Below, piece after piece: positions 47,056 to 55,392 of a DNA stretch of 64,000 nucleotides. The notes below the pieces were generated by a model, which made no database searches, had not been told where the DNA came from, and saw only the letters and a list, made by a program, of their open reading frames with translations. Numbering within the stretch: position 1 is the first letter of the stretch; each line of letters opens with the position of its first letter. The DNA is from Aliishimia sp963721175 (GTDB lineage: Bacteria; Pseudomonadota; Alphaproteobacteria; Rhodobacterales; Rhodobacteraceae): contig CAVRIG010000007.1 in NCBI GenBank assembly GCA_963721175.1, positions 620,001 to 684,000 on the forward strand, read 5' to 3'. A program made the position numbers and the translations under genes.

Positions 47056-48563
47056 TCGGGCCTCCAGTAATGTCGCAGCGCCTTTCGCGCCAGCTTGCCG
47101 TTCGGGCCGGCAGGCAGTTCGGGAACATGTATATAGTCGCGCGGCAGCTTGTAGCCAGCCAGCCGCGTGCGGGCGAAGGTGTCGAGACTCTCGCGGTCGA
47201 GAGCCTGTGGCGCGACATAGAAGGCCATGATGACCCGCACGTCGGGCTTCACCTCGATCTCGGTCACGGCGAGGGCGTCGATGCCCGGCGCACCGGCCAG
47301 CGCGGCCTCCACCTCCAGCGGGGAGACGCGGTAGCCGCCCGCGTTCATCATGTCGTCGTCGCGGCCCAGGTAGGTGACTTGATCATCGGTATCCATCACG
47401 CCCTGATCGCCGGTCAGGAACCAGTCGCCAGTGAACCGCGCAGCCGTTTCCTCCGGCGCATCGAGATATTCCAGCATCAGCCCGGGGTCGGAGCGGTGGA
47501 CGGCAATGGTCCCGGGCGTGCCGCGTGACGCAGGTTTGCCCGCGTCCAGAATTGCGACCTTGCGACCGCGTTGCGGACGTCCCGTGGCGTCGCCGGTGGC
47601 CGGATGTGCGGGACTGGCGGAGAGGAAGGTCGAGCATTCGGACATCCCGTAGGCTTCGTGCACGTCGCAGCCTGTCGCGGTCCGCCACATCTCGCGGACG
47701 GTCGGGCTGAGCTTCTCTCCCGCGGAGAGGCCGTGGCGCAGGTCCGGCAGGTCCAGCCGGCCACCGGACTTGAGGAACTTGCGGTAAACGCCCGGTGCGG
47801 CAGCAAAAATCGTCGCACCGTTCTGCCGCAGGAGTTCGGGCAGGCGCGCAGGATCGGTGCCGGGTGCGGGGATCAGCGCCGTTGCACCAATGCTCCAAGG
47901 ATCCATCAGGCCCGTGCCCATCGTGTAGGTCCAGTTGAAGGCACCCGCATGGAGCAGCCGGTCGTCCGGCCCAAGGTCGTACCAGCCCTCCAGCATCATC
48001 CGCCGGGCCCAGATCGCGCGATGCGCGTGCAGCACCCCGCGCGGCTGACCGGAAGTGCCGGAAGTGAAGACGATGTACGCGGGACGCTGCGGATCGCCCA
48101 TGACGAAATCGGCGGGCGGCAGATCCATCATGCCGCGCAGCTCCGCGACCTCGCAGCGGCGCGGATCGTCGGGGCAGGGCACATCGCTGTCGTGCAGGAT
48201 CAGCGCCGGGTCGAGCGCGCCGATCATCTTCGCCGTCTCGGTTTCCGTGAGCTGTGCGGACGTTGGCACCGGCACCAGATCCACGGCAATCGCCGCCAGG
48301 TATGCCAGGGGATAGTCGGGCGTGTTGCCGAGCCGCAGCAGAACCCTCTCACCGGGCTTCAGACCGCGCGCGAGAAAGCCGGCGGCAAGGCCGCGAACGG
48401 CGCGTTCCACCCGTGCGAAACTCCAATCGTCCCGGTGGTCGGGATACAGCACGGACAGCGCCAGCTTCTCCGGCTGCGCCCACGCCTTGCCCAGAACATG
48501 CGCCGCCATGTTGAACGGCGCAGGGCAGGGCTCGGGCGGACCTTGATCGAAAATCGACAGCAT
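47052..48563 (-). CDS. AMP-forming acyl-CoA ligase (benzoate-CoA ligase-like)
   Basis: 503 residues from ATG 48563. Adenylate-forming motifs: YIVFTSGTSGQPRGVLHAH (P loop), EAYGMSECS, TGDQGVMDTDDQVTYLGRDD and the catalytic lysine in GPNGKLARKAL. Overall layout, with the GYRVSPLEVE hinge, resembles benzoate-CoA and short-chain acyl ligases. The carboxylic acid substrate is not visible. It is divergent from an XRE-cupin regulator 67 bases away and coupled to the FrnE-like gene, so a small regulated catabolic unit is plausible. Confidence 0.88.
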   Translation of the reverse strand: MLSIFDQGPPEPCPAPFNMAAHVLGKAWAQPEKLALSVLYPDHRDDWSFARVERAVRGLAAGFLARGLKPGERVLLRLGNTPDYPLAYLAAIAVDLVPVPTSAQLTETETAKMIGALDPALILHDSDVPCPDDPRRCEVAELRGMMDLPPADFVMGDPQRPAYIVFTSGTSGQPRGVLHAHRAIWARRMMLEGWYDLGPDDRLLHAGAFNWTYTMGTGLMDPWSIGATALIPAPGTDPARLPELLRQNGATIFAAAPGVYRKFLKSGGRLDLPDLRHGLSAGEKLSPTVREMWRTATGCDVHEAYGMSECSTFLSASPAHPATGDATGRPQRGRKVAILDAGKPASRGTPGTIAVHRSDPGLMLEYLDAPEETAARFTGDWFLTGDQGVMDTDDQVTYLGRDDDMMNAGGYRVSPLEVEAALAGAPGIDALAVTEIEVKPDVRVIMAFYVAPQALDRESLDTFARTRLAGYKLPRDYIHVPELPAGPNGKLARKALRHYWRPE

Positions 48564-48630
48564 GGCACGGGGCGTAGACCAGGTGCGTGAAGCTTGCAAG
48601 TTACTGGGCTGCCTGTCAGAAGCTTGCGCA

Positions 48631-49254
48631 ATGAAGACCACCGACCCCAATTCCCTGATCCGCATCGCGCGCGACACCGGCGAGACCGAGCGGGCCGAGC
48701 CGCTGGACCTGGGTGCGCGGGTGCGGGATCTGCGCAAGGCGCGCAACTGGACTTTGGAACAGGCGGCGAAACAGGCCGGGCTCGCGCGGTCGACATTGTC
48801 GAAGATCGAGAACGGGCAGATGTCGCCCACCTACGATGCGCTGAAGAAGCTCGCCATCGGGCTGGAGATTTCGGTGCCGCAGCTCTTCACGCCGCCGATC
48901 ACGGGGCAGGTCGGCGGGCGGTTGGCGGTGACGAAGAACCACGAGGGAAATTCCGTCCCGACCGCGACCTACGAGCACGAACTGCTGGCCGAAACGCTGA
49001 CCAAGAAACAGATGATGCCGTACCGCGCACGCGTCCGGGCGCGGTCGATGGAGGAGTTCGACGGCTGGGTCCGCCATGCCGGGGAGGAGTTCCTCTATGT
49101 CCTGACAGGGGTTGTCCGGTTCTACACCGAATATTACGAACCGATCGAGATGCGGCGTGGCGATAGCGCCTATTACGACGCCACGATGGGCCACAACGTC
49201 GTGTCGATCAGCCAGGAAGACGCGACGATCCTGTGGGTGACGACGCTGTCCTGA
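48631..49254 (+). CDS. XRE-family regulator with C-terminal cupin domain
   Basis: 207 residues from ATG 48631. The helix-turn-helix (RVRDLRKARNWTLEQAAKQA, LARSTLSKIENGQMSPTYDA) is followed by a cupin barrel (HAGEEFLYVLTGVVRFYTEY, GDSAYYDATMGHNVVSIS). Proteins of this shape sense small metabolites and usually control a neighbouring transport or catabolic gene. The divergent acyl-CoA ligase gene is the evident candidate target; I see no clear operator in the 67-base gap. Confidence 0.87.
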   Translation: MKTTDPNSLIRIARDTGETERAEPLDLGARVRDLRKARNWTLEQAAKQAGLARSTLSKIENGQMSPTYDALKKLAIGLEISVPQLFTPPITGQVGGRLAVTKNHEGNSVPTATYEHELLAETLTKKQMMPYRARVRARSMEEFDGWVRHAGEEFLYVLTGVVRFYTEYYEPIEMRRGDSAYYDATMGHNVVSISQEDATILWVTTLS

Positions 49255-49258
49255 CGTT

Positions 49259-49486
49259 TCAGGCGGCGCGGCAGGCCGCCGGTTGCGTGATGTCGTGCAA
49301 CACCAGATCCTCGATCATTTCGCGCACCTCCGCCGGTGTCAGGTCGTGCGCGTCCGCAATCCGCTGGATCAGCGCGTCTCCAAGCGCGGCACGCGGAAAG
49401 ATGTCGGGCATGCGCGCGTTCGGAAACGCCTCCTGCAGCGCTGCGACCCAATGGTTCCAGTCGGTGTCCAGATCCGATACGTCCAT
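49259..49486 (-). CDS. small conserved-looking protein, function unknown
   Basis: 75 residues from ATG 49486, preceded by GGAG at 5 bases. Acidic and helical, with blocks LQEAFPNARMPDIFPRAALG and LTPAEVREMIEDLVLHD. No signal peptide, no cysteine cluster apart from one near the C terminus. An upstream in-frame start would add 14 residues. It follows the orphan binding-protein gene on the same strand (93 bases after its stop). I do not recognise a family. Confidence 0.55.
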   Translation of the reverse strand: MDVSDLDTDWNHWVAALQEAFPNARMPDIFPRAALGDALIQRIADAHDLTPAEVREMIEDLVLHDITQPAACRAA

Positions 49487-49579
49487 GGTGGCTCCAGCTT
49501 CAGACGATAGGGAAAGTGTGAAAGGCAAGACGTTAAGGTTTCGTAAACTCTGTCACGCCGCATTGGTTCCGCCCCAAGC

Positions 49580-51409
49580 CTACTCCGCTTCCCACCACCA
49601 GTGCTGCGGCATCCATTCCGGACCGTCGCCGTAGATCGGCGTGACATCGGGATGTTTCATCTCGCGCACGTGGGCGATGCGGTCCTTGTCGTATTGCGCG
49701 AAGGGAATGACGTATCGGCCGGCAGTCAGCACCCGGTCCAAGGCGCGTACGGCCGCGGTGAATTCCGCCTCTCCTTCGGCCGAGAGCATCGCGTCGATCA
49801 TGGCATCGACCGCCGGGGAGCGGATGCCGGGCAGGTTGCGGCTGCCCTCCTGCTCGGCGGCCTCGGCACCCCAATAGAACCGTTGTTCGGTGCCGGGCGA
49901 CAGCGACACCGCGCGGCGGAAGGAGATCAGGTCGAAATCGAACGCGGCCTCGCGGGCGACGAACTGCGCGTTGTCCACCCGGTCGATGTTCAGCGCGATG
50001 CCCAGCCGTTCCAGGCTCTGGCCATAGATATCGGCCATCGCCTGCTGATTGCGATCGTTCTTGTCCAGCAACAGGGTCAACTCCAGCGGCGCGCCATCAG
50101 GCCCGGTCATCACGCCGTCGACCGCCTGAAACCCAGCCTCCTTCAGAAGCGACAGCGCCGCCCGGATCCCGTCCCGGTTGCGCAGCGATCCGTCGGATTC
50201 CGGCAGCGCATATCCCGCGAGCGTGCCCGGGGGCAGATCCTCGGCATAAGGTTGCAGCAGGTCGGCCACGCGACCTTCGGCGGGACCCGGGCGATAGGCG
50301 AGATCGGAGCCTGAGAAATAGGACGAGATCCGCGGCTGCGCGCCTCCGGTCAGCGTGTCGTTGATGTATTCGAAGTTGAATGCGCGGATCAGCGCCTCGC
50401 GCACGCGCCAGTCATCGAGCGGTGGGCGCCGCGTGTTCATCGCGAAGCCCGTCATTCCGGAAGGCTTGCGGTTCGCGATCACCGTCTTGACGACATCGCC
50501 GCGCGCCTCCGCCGGAAAATCGTACTGCGACGCCCAGGCCTCCGCGTTGAATTCGCGCACCGCCGAGATCTCGCCCGCCTTGAACGCCTCCAGCATCACC
50601 GTGCCGTCGGCATAAAAATCGAGAACGATCTCATCGAAATTGTGCGTCCCGCGGCGGACCGGCAGGTCGGCGCCGTAGTAGTCGGGGTCACGCGTCAACG
50701 TCACGCGACGCCCGGCGTCGAAGCTTTCCACGACATATGGTCCGGCGCCGATGGGGATGTCCTCGATCCCGGCATCGGCGAAATCGCGTCCCTCCCATTG
50801 CGCCTTCTTGAGGATCGGGCGCATCCCGGCGATCAGCGCGAGTTCCCGGTTCTCCTCCGCAAAAGTGAAGCGGACGGAGCGCGGCCCGGTCTGTTCCGCC
50901 GTCTCGATCTGGTCCCACAGTCCGAGGTAGCGGGGATGTCCTTCGGTGCCCAATGTCTCGTAGGTCCAGAGCACGTCTTCAACCGTGACGAGAGTTCCAT
51001 CGGAGAATCGGGCGTCCTCGCGGAGGGTGAATTCGACCCAGGATCGGTCATCTGCGGTCTCGACTGATTCTGCCAGGAGGCCGTAAAGCGTGAAGGGTTC
51101 GTCCCACGACCGGGCCATCAATGCATCGTGCGTGAAAAATCTGAGTTGCCATGGAACGGTGCCGCGGCGGATGAACGGGTTGAGGCTGTCGAACCCGCCG
51201 GTGTTCCCCAGAACGATTCGCCCGCCCTTGGGCGCTTCGGGGTTGGAGTAGGGCAGAGACACAAAATCTGGGGGCAGGGCGGGGGTGCCATACATGGATA
51301 TCCCGTGCGAGGGCTCTCCAACGGCCTCGGGTACGCCCAGAATCAGCGTCCAGACCATGGCGATCATGGCCAGTGGGTAACGACCCGCGCGGAAAAAATC
51401 TGCGTCCAT
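49580..51409 (-). CDS. YejA-like extracellular solute-binding protein (ABC importer)
   Basis: 609 residues with an N-terminal hydrophobic signal (LAMIAMVWTLILGVPEAVG). Family 5 substrate-binding protein, in the long YejA branch: GISMYGTPALPPDFVSLPYS, NTGGFDSLNPFIRRGTV, RVREALIRAFNFEYINDTLT, and a tryptophan-rich end. YejA-type proteins bind peptides or microcin C-like compounds. The permease and ATPase genes normally next to it are absent here, so it must use a transporter encoded elsewhere. Intact. The 288 bases upstream contain the small RNA unit described separately. Confidence 0.88.
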   Translation of the reverse strand: MDADFFRAGRYPLAMIAMVWTLILGVPEAVGEPSHGISMYGTPALPPDFVSLPYSNPEAPKGGRIVLGNTGGFDSLNPFIRRGTVPWQLRFFTHDALMARSWDEPFTLYGLLAESVETADDRSWVEFTLREDARFSDGTLVTVEDVLWTYETLGTEGHPRYLGLWDQIETAEQTGPRSVRFTFAEENRELALIAGMRPILKKAQWEGRDFADAGIEDIPIGAGPYVVESFDAGRRVTLTRDPDYYGADLPVRRGTHNFDEIVLDFYADGTVMLEAFKAGEISAVREFNAEAWASQYDFPAEARGDVVKTVIANRKPSGMTGFAMNTRRPPLDDWRVREALIRAFNFEYINDTLTGGAQPRISSYFSGSDLAYRPGPAEGRVADLLQPYAEDLPPGTLAGYALPESDGSLRNRDGIRAALSLLKEAGFQAVDGVMTGPDGAPLELTLLLDKNDRNQQAMADIYGQSLERLGIALNIDRVDNAQFVAREAAFDFDLISFRRAVSLSPGTEQRFYWGAEAAEQEGSRNLPGIRSPAVDAMIDAMLSAEGEAEFTAAVRALDRVLTAGRYVIPFAQYDKDRIAHVREMKHPDVTPIYGDGPEWMPQHWWWEAE

Positions 51410-51488
51410 TTCGGTAACGATCCTGCTCTGCCCTTGTTTTCTTGGCCACGAGGCTACGGGCGGTTTTCTGTCTTTTCAAACTTTTAAC

Positions 51489-51518
51489 TTGGACTCTGAG
51501 CGGTTCAGGGCGTATATA
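51489..51518 (+). promoter_or_regulatory. sigma-70-type promoter of the candidate small RNA
   Basis: -35 TTGGAC (51489-51494), spacer of 18 bases, -10 TATATA (51513-51518). This is the best housekeeping promoter match I see in the window. Expected start about 51525. No protein gene follows before the terminator at 51572. Confidence 0.6.
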
Positions 51519-51524
51519 TAGGGC

Positions 51525-51601
51525 ACTGCTCGATAGGTTTCTTGCCTGTATGAAACCTGCCTCAATAACTTAACGCCGGCTTCGTGCCGGCGTTTTTTTT
51601 T
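51525..51601 (+). ncRNA. candidate small RNA (about 77 nt)
   Basis: An independent transcription unit between two divergent protein genes: promoter at 51489-51518, a first hairpin AGGTTTC (51535-51541) / GAAACCT (51552-51558) with the 10-base loop TTGCCTGTAT, a single-stranded linker CTCAATAACTT, and a strong terminator hairpin with nine T. The build (seed hairpin, A/U-rich linker, terminator with U tail) is that of an Hfq-dependent trans-acting RNA. I do not recognise a named family. No reading frame of note runs through it on the plus strand. Confidence 0.55.
51572..51601 (+). terminator. Rho-independent terminator of the candidate small RNA
   Basis: AACGCCGGC (51572-51580) and GCCGGCGTT (51586-51594) form a 9-bp stem closing the loop TTCGT, followed by T9 (51593-51601). 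There is no T tract in the opposite direction, so it works on the plus strand. Confidence 0.88.
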
Positions 51602-51697
51602 GGCGGCGCTGCAGGTCCATGCCATGGCCAGTGTACTTTGCACATGCGGCGTGAAATCATGCCGCGCAAGCAAAACGGTCATTCAGGAGGCAGGGCC

Positions 51698-52477
51698 ATG
51701 GCATTCGAGATTTCGCTTTCAGGCAAGACAGCGGTGATCACCGGATCGAATTCCGGGATCGGGCTCGGGATGGCGTGGGAACTAGCGCGTGCCGGCGCGG
51801 ACGTCGTGCTGAACTCCTTCACCGACACCGACGACGATCATGCGCTGGCCAAGGAAATCGCCGACAAGACCGGCGTCACCGCACGCTATGTCCAGGCCGA
51901 CATGTCCAAGGGCGACGACTGCCGGCGGCTGGTGGCGGACGGGTGCGACATCCTGGTGAACAATGCCGGGATTCAGTATGTCGCGGCACTCGAGGAGTTT
52001 CCCACGGAGAAATGGGATGCGATCATCGCAATCAATCTCAGTTCCGCCTTCCACACCACGGCCGCCGTTGTGGCGGAGATGCGCGCGCGGGGCTGGGGGC
52101 GGATCATCAACGTCGCCTCCGCCCACGGCCTGACCGCCTCGCCCTTCAAGTCGGCCTATGTCGCCGCCAAGCACGGGATCGTCGGGCTGACCAAGGTCAC
52201 CGCGCTCGAGACGGCGGAGGATCCGATCACCTGCAACGCCATCTGTCCGGGATACGTGCTGACCCCGCTGGTGGAGGCGCAGATCCCCGACACGATGAAG
52301 AAATACGACATGGACCGCGAGACGGCGATCCGCGAGGTGATGCTGGCCCGTCAGCCGTCCCGCGAATTCGCAACGGTGGAGCAGTTGGGCGGGACGGCGG
52401 CGTTCCTGTGTTCGGACGCCGCCGCGCAGATCACGGGCACGACGATCAGCGTTGACGGGGGCTGGACCGCCCTCTGA
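51698..52477 (+). CDS. bdhA: 3-hydroxybutyrate dehydrogenase
   Basis: 259 residues from ATG 51698 with a perfect AGGAGG site 7 bases upstream. Short-chain dehydrogenase: cofactor motif TGSNSGIGLGMA, NNAG, catalytic Ser in NVASAHGLTAS, and Y-x3-K in SAYVAAKHG. The long loop ICPGYVLTPLVEAQIPD and the C terminus TGTTISVDGGWTAL fit (R)-3-hydroxybutyrate dehydrogenase, which turns 3-hydroxybutyrate into acetoacetate during polyhydroxybutyrate use. Intact. Confidence 0.92.
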   Translation: MAFEISLSGKTAVITGSNSGIGLGMAWELARAGADVVLNSFTDTDDDHALAKEIADKTGVTARYVQADMSKGDDCRRLVADGCDILVNNAGIQYVAALEEFPTEKWDAIIAINLSSAFHTTAAVVAEMRARGWGRIINVASAHGLTASPFKSAYVAAKHGIVGLTKVTALETAEDPITCNAICPGYVLTPLVEAQIPDTMKKYDMDRETAIREVMLARQPSREFATVEQLGGTAAFLCSDAAAQITGTTISVDGGWTAL

Positions 52478-52490
52478 TCGAATTGCGTTG

Positions 52491-52519
52491 CTGACCGCGG
52501 AGCAACTACTCCGCGGCAG
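52491..52519. terminator. inverted repeat between convergent genes
   Basis: CCGCGGAG (52495-52502) and CTCCGCGG (52509-52516) pair perfectly around a 6-base loop; CTG/CAG extends the stem past one bulged base. It spans the stop of the minus-strand flavoprotein and lies 14 bases after bdhA. Without a T tract it is at best a weak bidirectional terminator or an mRNA 3'-end stabiliser. Confidence 0.5.
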
Positions 52520-54131
52520 CGATGGACACGGTGCCGGAAAGTCCGATCCTGCCCAGGAACGCCATGAGTTGCCGGTGCGCGGCTTCCGACGGGGCCAGGG
52601 TCTCGCCCTGATCGGCATAGGTCATCCGCTGCACCGTTCCCGGATCGCGGTCTGCCGCATCGCGCCAGTCGGCATCGAGGTGATCCGACAGATGCGTCAT
52701 CGCCACGACCTCGCCGTCGCGCCAATGCCGCAGGACGGGGTGGATGAACGGGTCGGGTTCGCCGCCGAACGCGGTATGGCTGCGCTTCACATGCATCGGG
52801 TTGGCGCCGAAATCGCCGAATTCCAGTGTCACCGTCAGGTGTTCGCCGTGCTGCAGCCGTCCGGCCCTGGCCCAGTCGACAGGCACGTCCCGCAGGCGGG
52901 TGCCGGCGTCCGGTCCGTCGAGGCGGATGACGTCGCCCAGAAATCCCGGCTGCAGGAACATCGCGGCCGAGAGGCTGATGCGGTCCCGGATCTCCTGTGC
53001 CATCTCTGGCGCGGAGAGCACGACGTGGTCGGTCGGATATTCCGTCCCCTGCGCCCGCGCCGCGACGAACTGGCAGAGTGCCGCGACATTGTGCCGGAAC
53101 CCGTGCACGAAGCCCGACATCGTCTTCTTGAAATCACGGCACTGCATGATCGTGCCCGCGAACCACAGACCCGGTACGCCGTCACATTCCCAATTGGGGT
53201 GCATGGCCGGAAACTTGCCCATGCGCTGCATCTCGGGCCTGATCTCCGGGTCGAGGATCCCGGCGTCGAACCGGAACCCGGTCGCGGCGATGACGTGGTC
53301 GTAGGCCAGGACGATCTCGTGATCCTCCGCAGCACTCATCCTCGCGGTCACCACGAATTCGCCGTCCCGCCGTTCTATCCGCACCGGCGTGGCGTCGATG
53401 ACGGCGTTCTGGGATTTCAGCTGGTAGGTGTCGAGGAAGTTGTTGTTGACCGCCCGAAGGTGCCCCACGAAATGCGTGTTCCAGGCAAGTTTGATCGGGT
53501 TCGGGCTCATGACGTGGATGGCCTGGGTCGTCTCGACGAGGCTGTCGGCGGTCTCGAACGCGGAGTTGCCCTTGCCGAGGATCAGCACGCGCTTGTCGAT
53601 GAAGCGGCCGGGATCGGTGTCGAACTCGGTGTAGAGTTCGGCGTGCTCGAGCCCCTCGATCTCCGGCAGCCAGGGCAGGCTGACCCCGGTGGCGACGATG
53701 ACCTGCGCCGCGGTCAGGCTGCGGCCGTCGGCGAGCGAGATGGTGAACCCCGTCCCGTCCCGCGAGATGCGGCTCACCTCGGCATCGCAGATGATCTTGT
53801 CCTGCAGCGGCGCCGCGAATTTTTCGAGATAGTCGACATAATCGTCGGCCGGCGGAAAGTAGCGTCTGCATTGATCCGTGAAGAGCGGGCCCGCATCGCT
53901 CAGCAGGCTGTTCCAATCGAACCTGAGGCGCTGCTCGGGATCGCTGAGACCGGTCCGCGGCTTGTTGATCGAGATCAGCTGCCGGTGCCGCGGGTAGCGG
54001 CGGAAGAATGTGCCGACACGCGAACCGCGTTCCAGAACCCGGACCTCGAGGCCCAGGGATGCCAAATTGGCCGCGGCCTGAAGGCCCGCGGGACCAGCGC
54101 CGACGACACAAACGTCTATAGATTCTTTCAT
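52506..54131 (-). CDS. FOXRED2-like FAD/NAD(P)-dependent oxidoreductase
   Basis: 541 residues from ATG 54131; ATG 54161 would add ten residues. FAD motif CVVGAGPAGLQAAANLASLG near residue 7, followed by GTFFRRYPRHRQLISINK, which is characteristic of FOXRED2-like flavoproteins. A second dinucleotide fold is at VLILGKGNSAFETADSL, and the ATG motif at VIAATGFRFDAG. Related bacterial proteins act as N- or Baeyer-Villiger-type monooxygenases. No substrate can be assigned. It is divergent from a patatin gene across a repeat-rich region. Confidence 0.82.
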   Translation of the reverse strand: MKESIDVCVVGAGPAGLQAAANLASLGLEVRVLERGSRVGTFFRRYPRHRQLISINKPRTGLSDPEQRLRFDWNSLLSDAGPLFTDQCRRYFPPADDYVDYLEKFAAPLQDKIICDAEVSRISRDGTGFTISLADGRSLTAAQVIVATGVSLPWLPEIEGLEHAELYTEFDTDPGRFIDKRVLILGKGNSAFETADSLVETTQAIHVMSPNPIKLAWNTHFVGHLRAVNNNFLDTYQLKSQNAVIDATPVRIERRDGEFVVTARMSAAEDHEIVLAYDHVIAATGFRFDAGILDPEIRPEMQRMGKFPAMHPNWECDGVPGLWFAGTIMQCRDFKKTMSGFVHGFRHNVAALCQFVAARAQGTEYPTDHVVLSAPEMAQEIRDRISLSAAMFLQPGFLGDVIRLDGPDAGTRLRDVPVDWARAGRLQHGEHLTVTLEFGDFGANPMHVKRSHTAFGGEPDPFIHPVLRHWRDGEVVAMTHLSDHLDADWRDAADRDPGTVQRMTYADQGETLAPSEAAHRQLMAFLGRIGLSGTVSIAAAE

Positions 54132-54183
54132 TCTCTGTTGCCCAAACTGTGTTGCACTCATTCACACCCACTTCCCGCTTCGG

Positions 54184-54261
54184 AGTTGAAGATGTGTTAA
54201 CGAGTCCTGTCAACCCAGACGCGTATTCTTCAACTCATGCGCGTATTCTGCGATGCAGAAT
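54184..54261. promoter_or_regulatory. nested direct and inverted repeats in a divergent intergenic region
   Basis: Three elements overlap. AGTTGAAGA (54184-54192) pairs with TCTTCAACT (54227-54235). GCGTATTCT occurs at 54221 and again at 54241, exactly 20 bases apart, so on the same DNA face. ATTCTGC (54245-54251) and GCAGAAT (54255-54261) form a perfect 7-bp inverted repeat with a 3-base centre. The region lies 53 bases before the flavoprotein start and 57 before the patatin start. An operator for a shared regulator is inferred. Confidence 0.5.
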
Positions 54262-54318
54262 GTTGCCTAAGGGGCGGGCCCGGCCTAGCATTCGCCCAAA
54301 CTCCGAAAGGTCGAGCAC

Positions 54319-55353
54319 ATGGGTGACGTCAAGCGGATCAACATTGCCCTGCAGGGTGGCGGCGCACATGGCGCCTTCACCTGGGGCGTCCTCGACCGGC
54401 TGCTGGAGGACGAAGACCTGGAGATCGCCGGCATTTCAGGCACGTCCGCGGGAGCTCTCAATGGCGCTGCGCTGAAATCCGGATGGGTCACCGGGGGGCG
54501 CGAGGGCGCACGCGAGATGCTCGACTGGCTGTGGACGCAGGTCGTGGGATATCGCTCGGACGGGTTGGAACACTGGATGTGGCCGCCGAGCCCCGCGGCC
54601 ATAAGCCACAGCATCAATTATTCGCTGCCCTACGCCGTGGGCGAGTTGCTGAGCCGGGTTCTGTCGCCCTATGCGTGGGGCCCGCTCTACCGCAACCCGC
54701 TGGAAAAGATCGTGCGCAAGTTCGATTTCGACCGCGTCTGCGCCGACGAGGGGCCGCAATTCTTCGTCTGCGCCACGCGGGTGCGGAACGGCAAGATCAG
54801 GGTCTTCAAGGGGCACGAGATCAACACGGACGTCATCATGGCGTCCGCATGCCTGCCGACGGTCTTTCAGGCGGTGGAGATCGACGACGCGGAAACCGGC
54901 CGGCGCGAGGCGTTCTGGGATGGCGGCTACACCGGCAATCCTGCGCTCTATCCGCTCTTCGCGTCGACGCTGCCCGCAGATATCCTCATCGTCAACATCA
55001 ACCCGCTGGAGCGCGAGGAGATCCCTCGTACGACACAGCAGATCCAGAACCGGATCAACGAGATCAGTTTCAACTCATCCCTGCTGCGCGAATTGCGGGC
55101 GATCGATTTCGTGCAGCGGCTGCTGGATGACGGCACCATCGAAGCGGGTCGCATGGCGCGGGTTCTGGTGCACATGATTTCAGATGACGAGTTGATGAAC
55201 CACCTGAGCGTGGCGACCAAGCTCGTTCCGAACGCCTATCTGATCGGGCAGCTGAAGCAGGCCGGGCGCGCCGCGGCGCACATGTTCCTGGCGGATCACA
55301 GGGATGACCTGAACGAACGCGGCACGGTCGATCTGCGGCAGATGTTCCAGTGA
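54319..55353 (+). CDS. patatin-like phospholipase
   Basis: 344 residues. The oxyanion motif LQGGGAHGAF (residues 11-20), nucleophile Ser43 in GTSAG, and catalytic Asp201 in the DGG motif are all in place. RssA-like cytoplasmic or membrane-associated lipid acyl hydrolase; there is no signal peptide. Proteins of this subtype with the insert around WPPSPAAISHSINYSLPYAV are often found near polyhydroxyalkanoate or lipid genes in alphaproteobacteria. ATG 54319 follows AAAGG. Confidence 0.88.
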   Translation: MGDVKRINIALQGGGAHGAFTWGVLDRLLEDEDLEIAGISGTSAGALNGAALKSGWVTGGREGAREMLDWLWTQVVGYRSDGLEHWMWPPSPAAISHSINYSLPYAVGELLSRVLSPYAWGPLYRNPLEKIVRKFDFDRVCADEGPQFFVCATRVRNGKIRVFKGHEINTDVIMASACLPTVFQAVEIDDAETGRREAFWDGGYTGNPALYPLFASTLPADILIVNINPLEREEIPRTTQQIQNRINEISFNSSLLRELRAIDFVQRLLDDGTIEAGRMARVLVHMISDDELMNHLSVATKLVPNAYLIGQLKQAGRAAAHMFLADHRDDLNERGTVDLRQMFQ

Positions 55354-55392
55354 TCGGCGCGGAGGCGCTCTGCACCGGCTCTTCCCCGGAGA

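Noticed and set aside
51476..51682. A 68-codon minus-strand frame over the small RNA unit.
   Set aside because: No ribosome site, no recognisable features; the strand-specific terminator and promoter support the plus-strand RNA instead.
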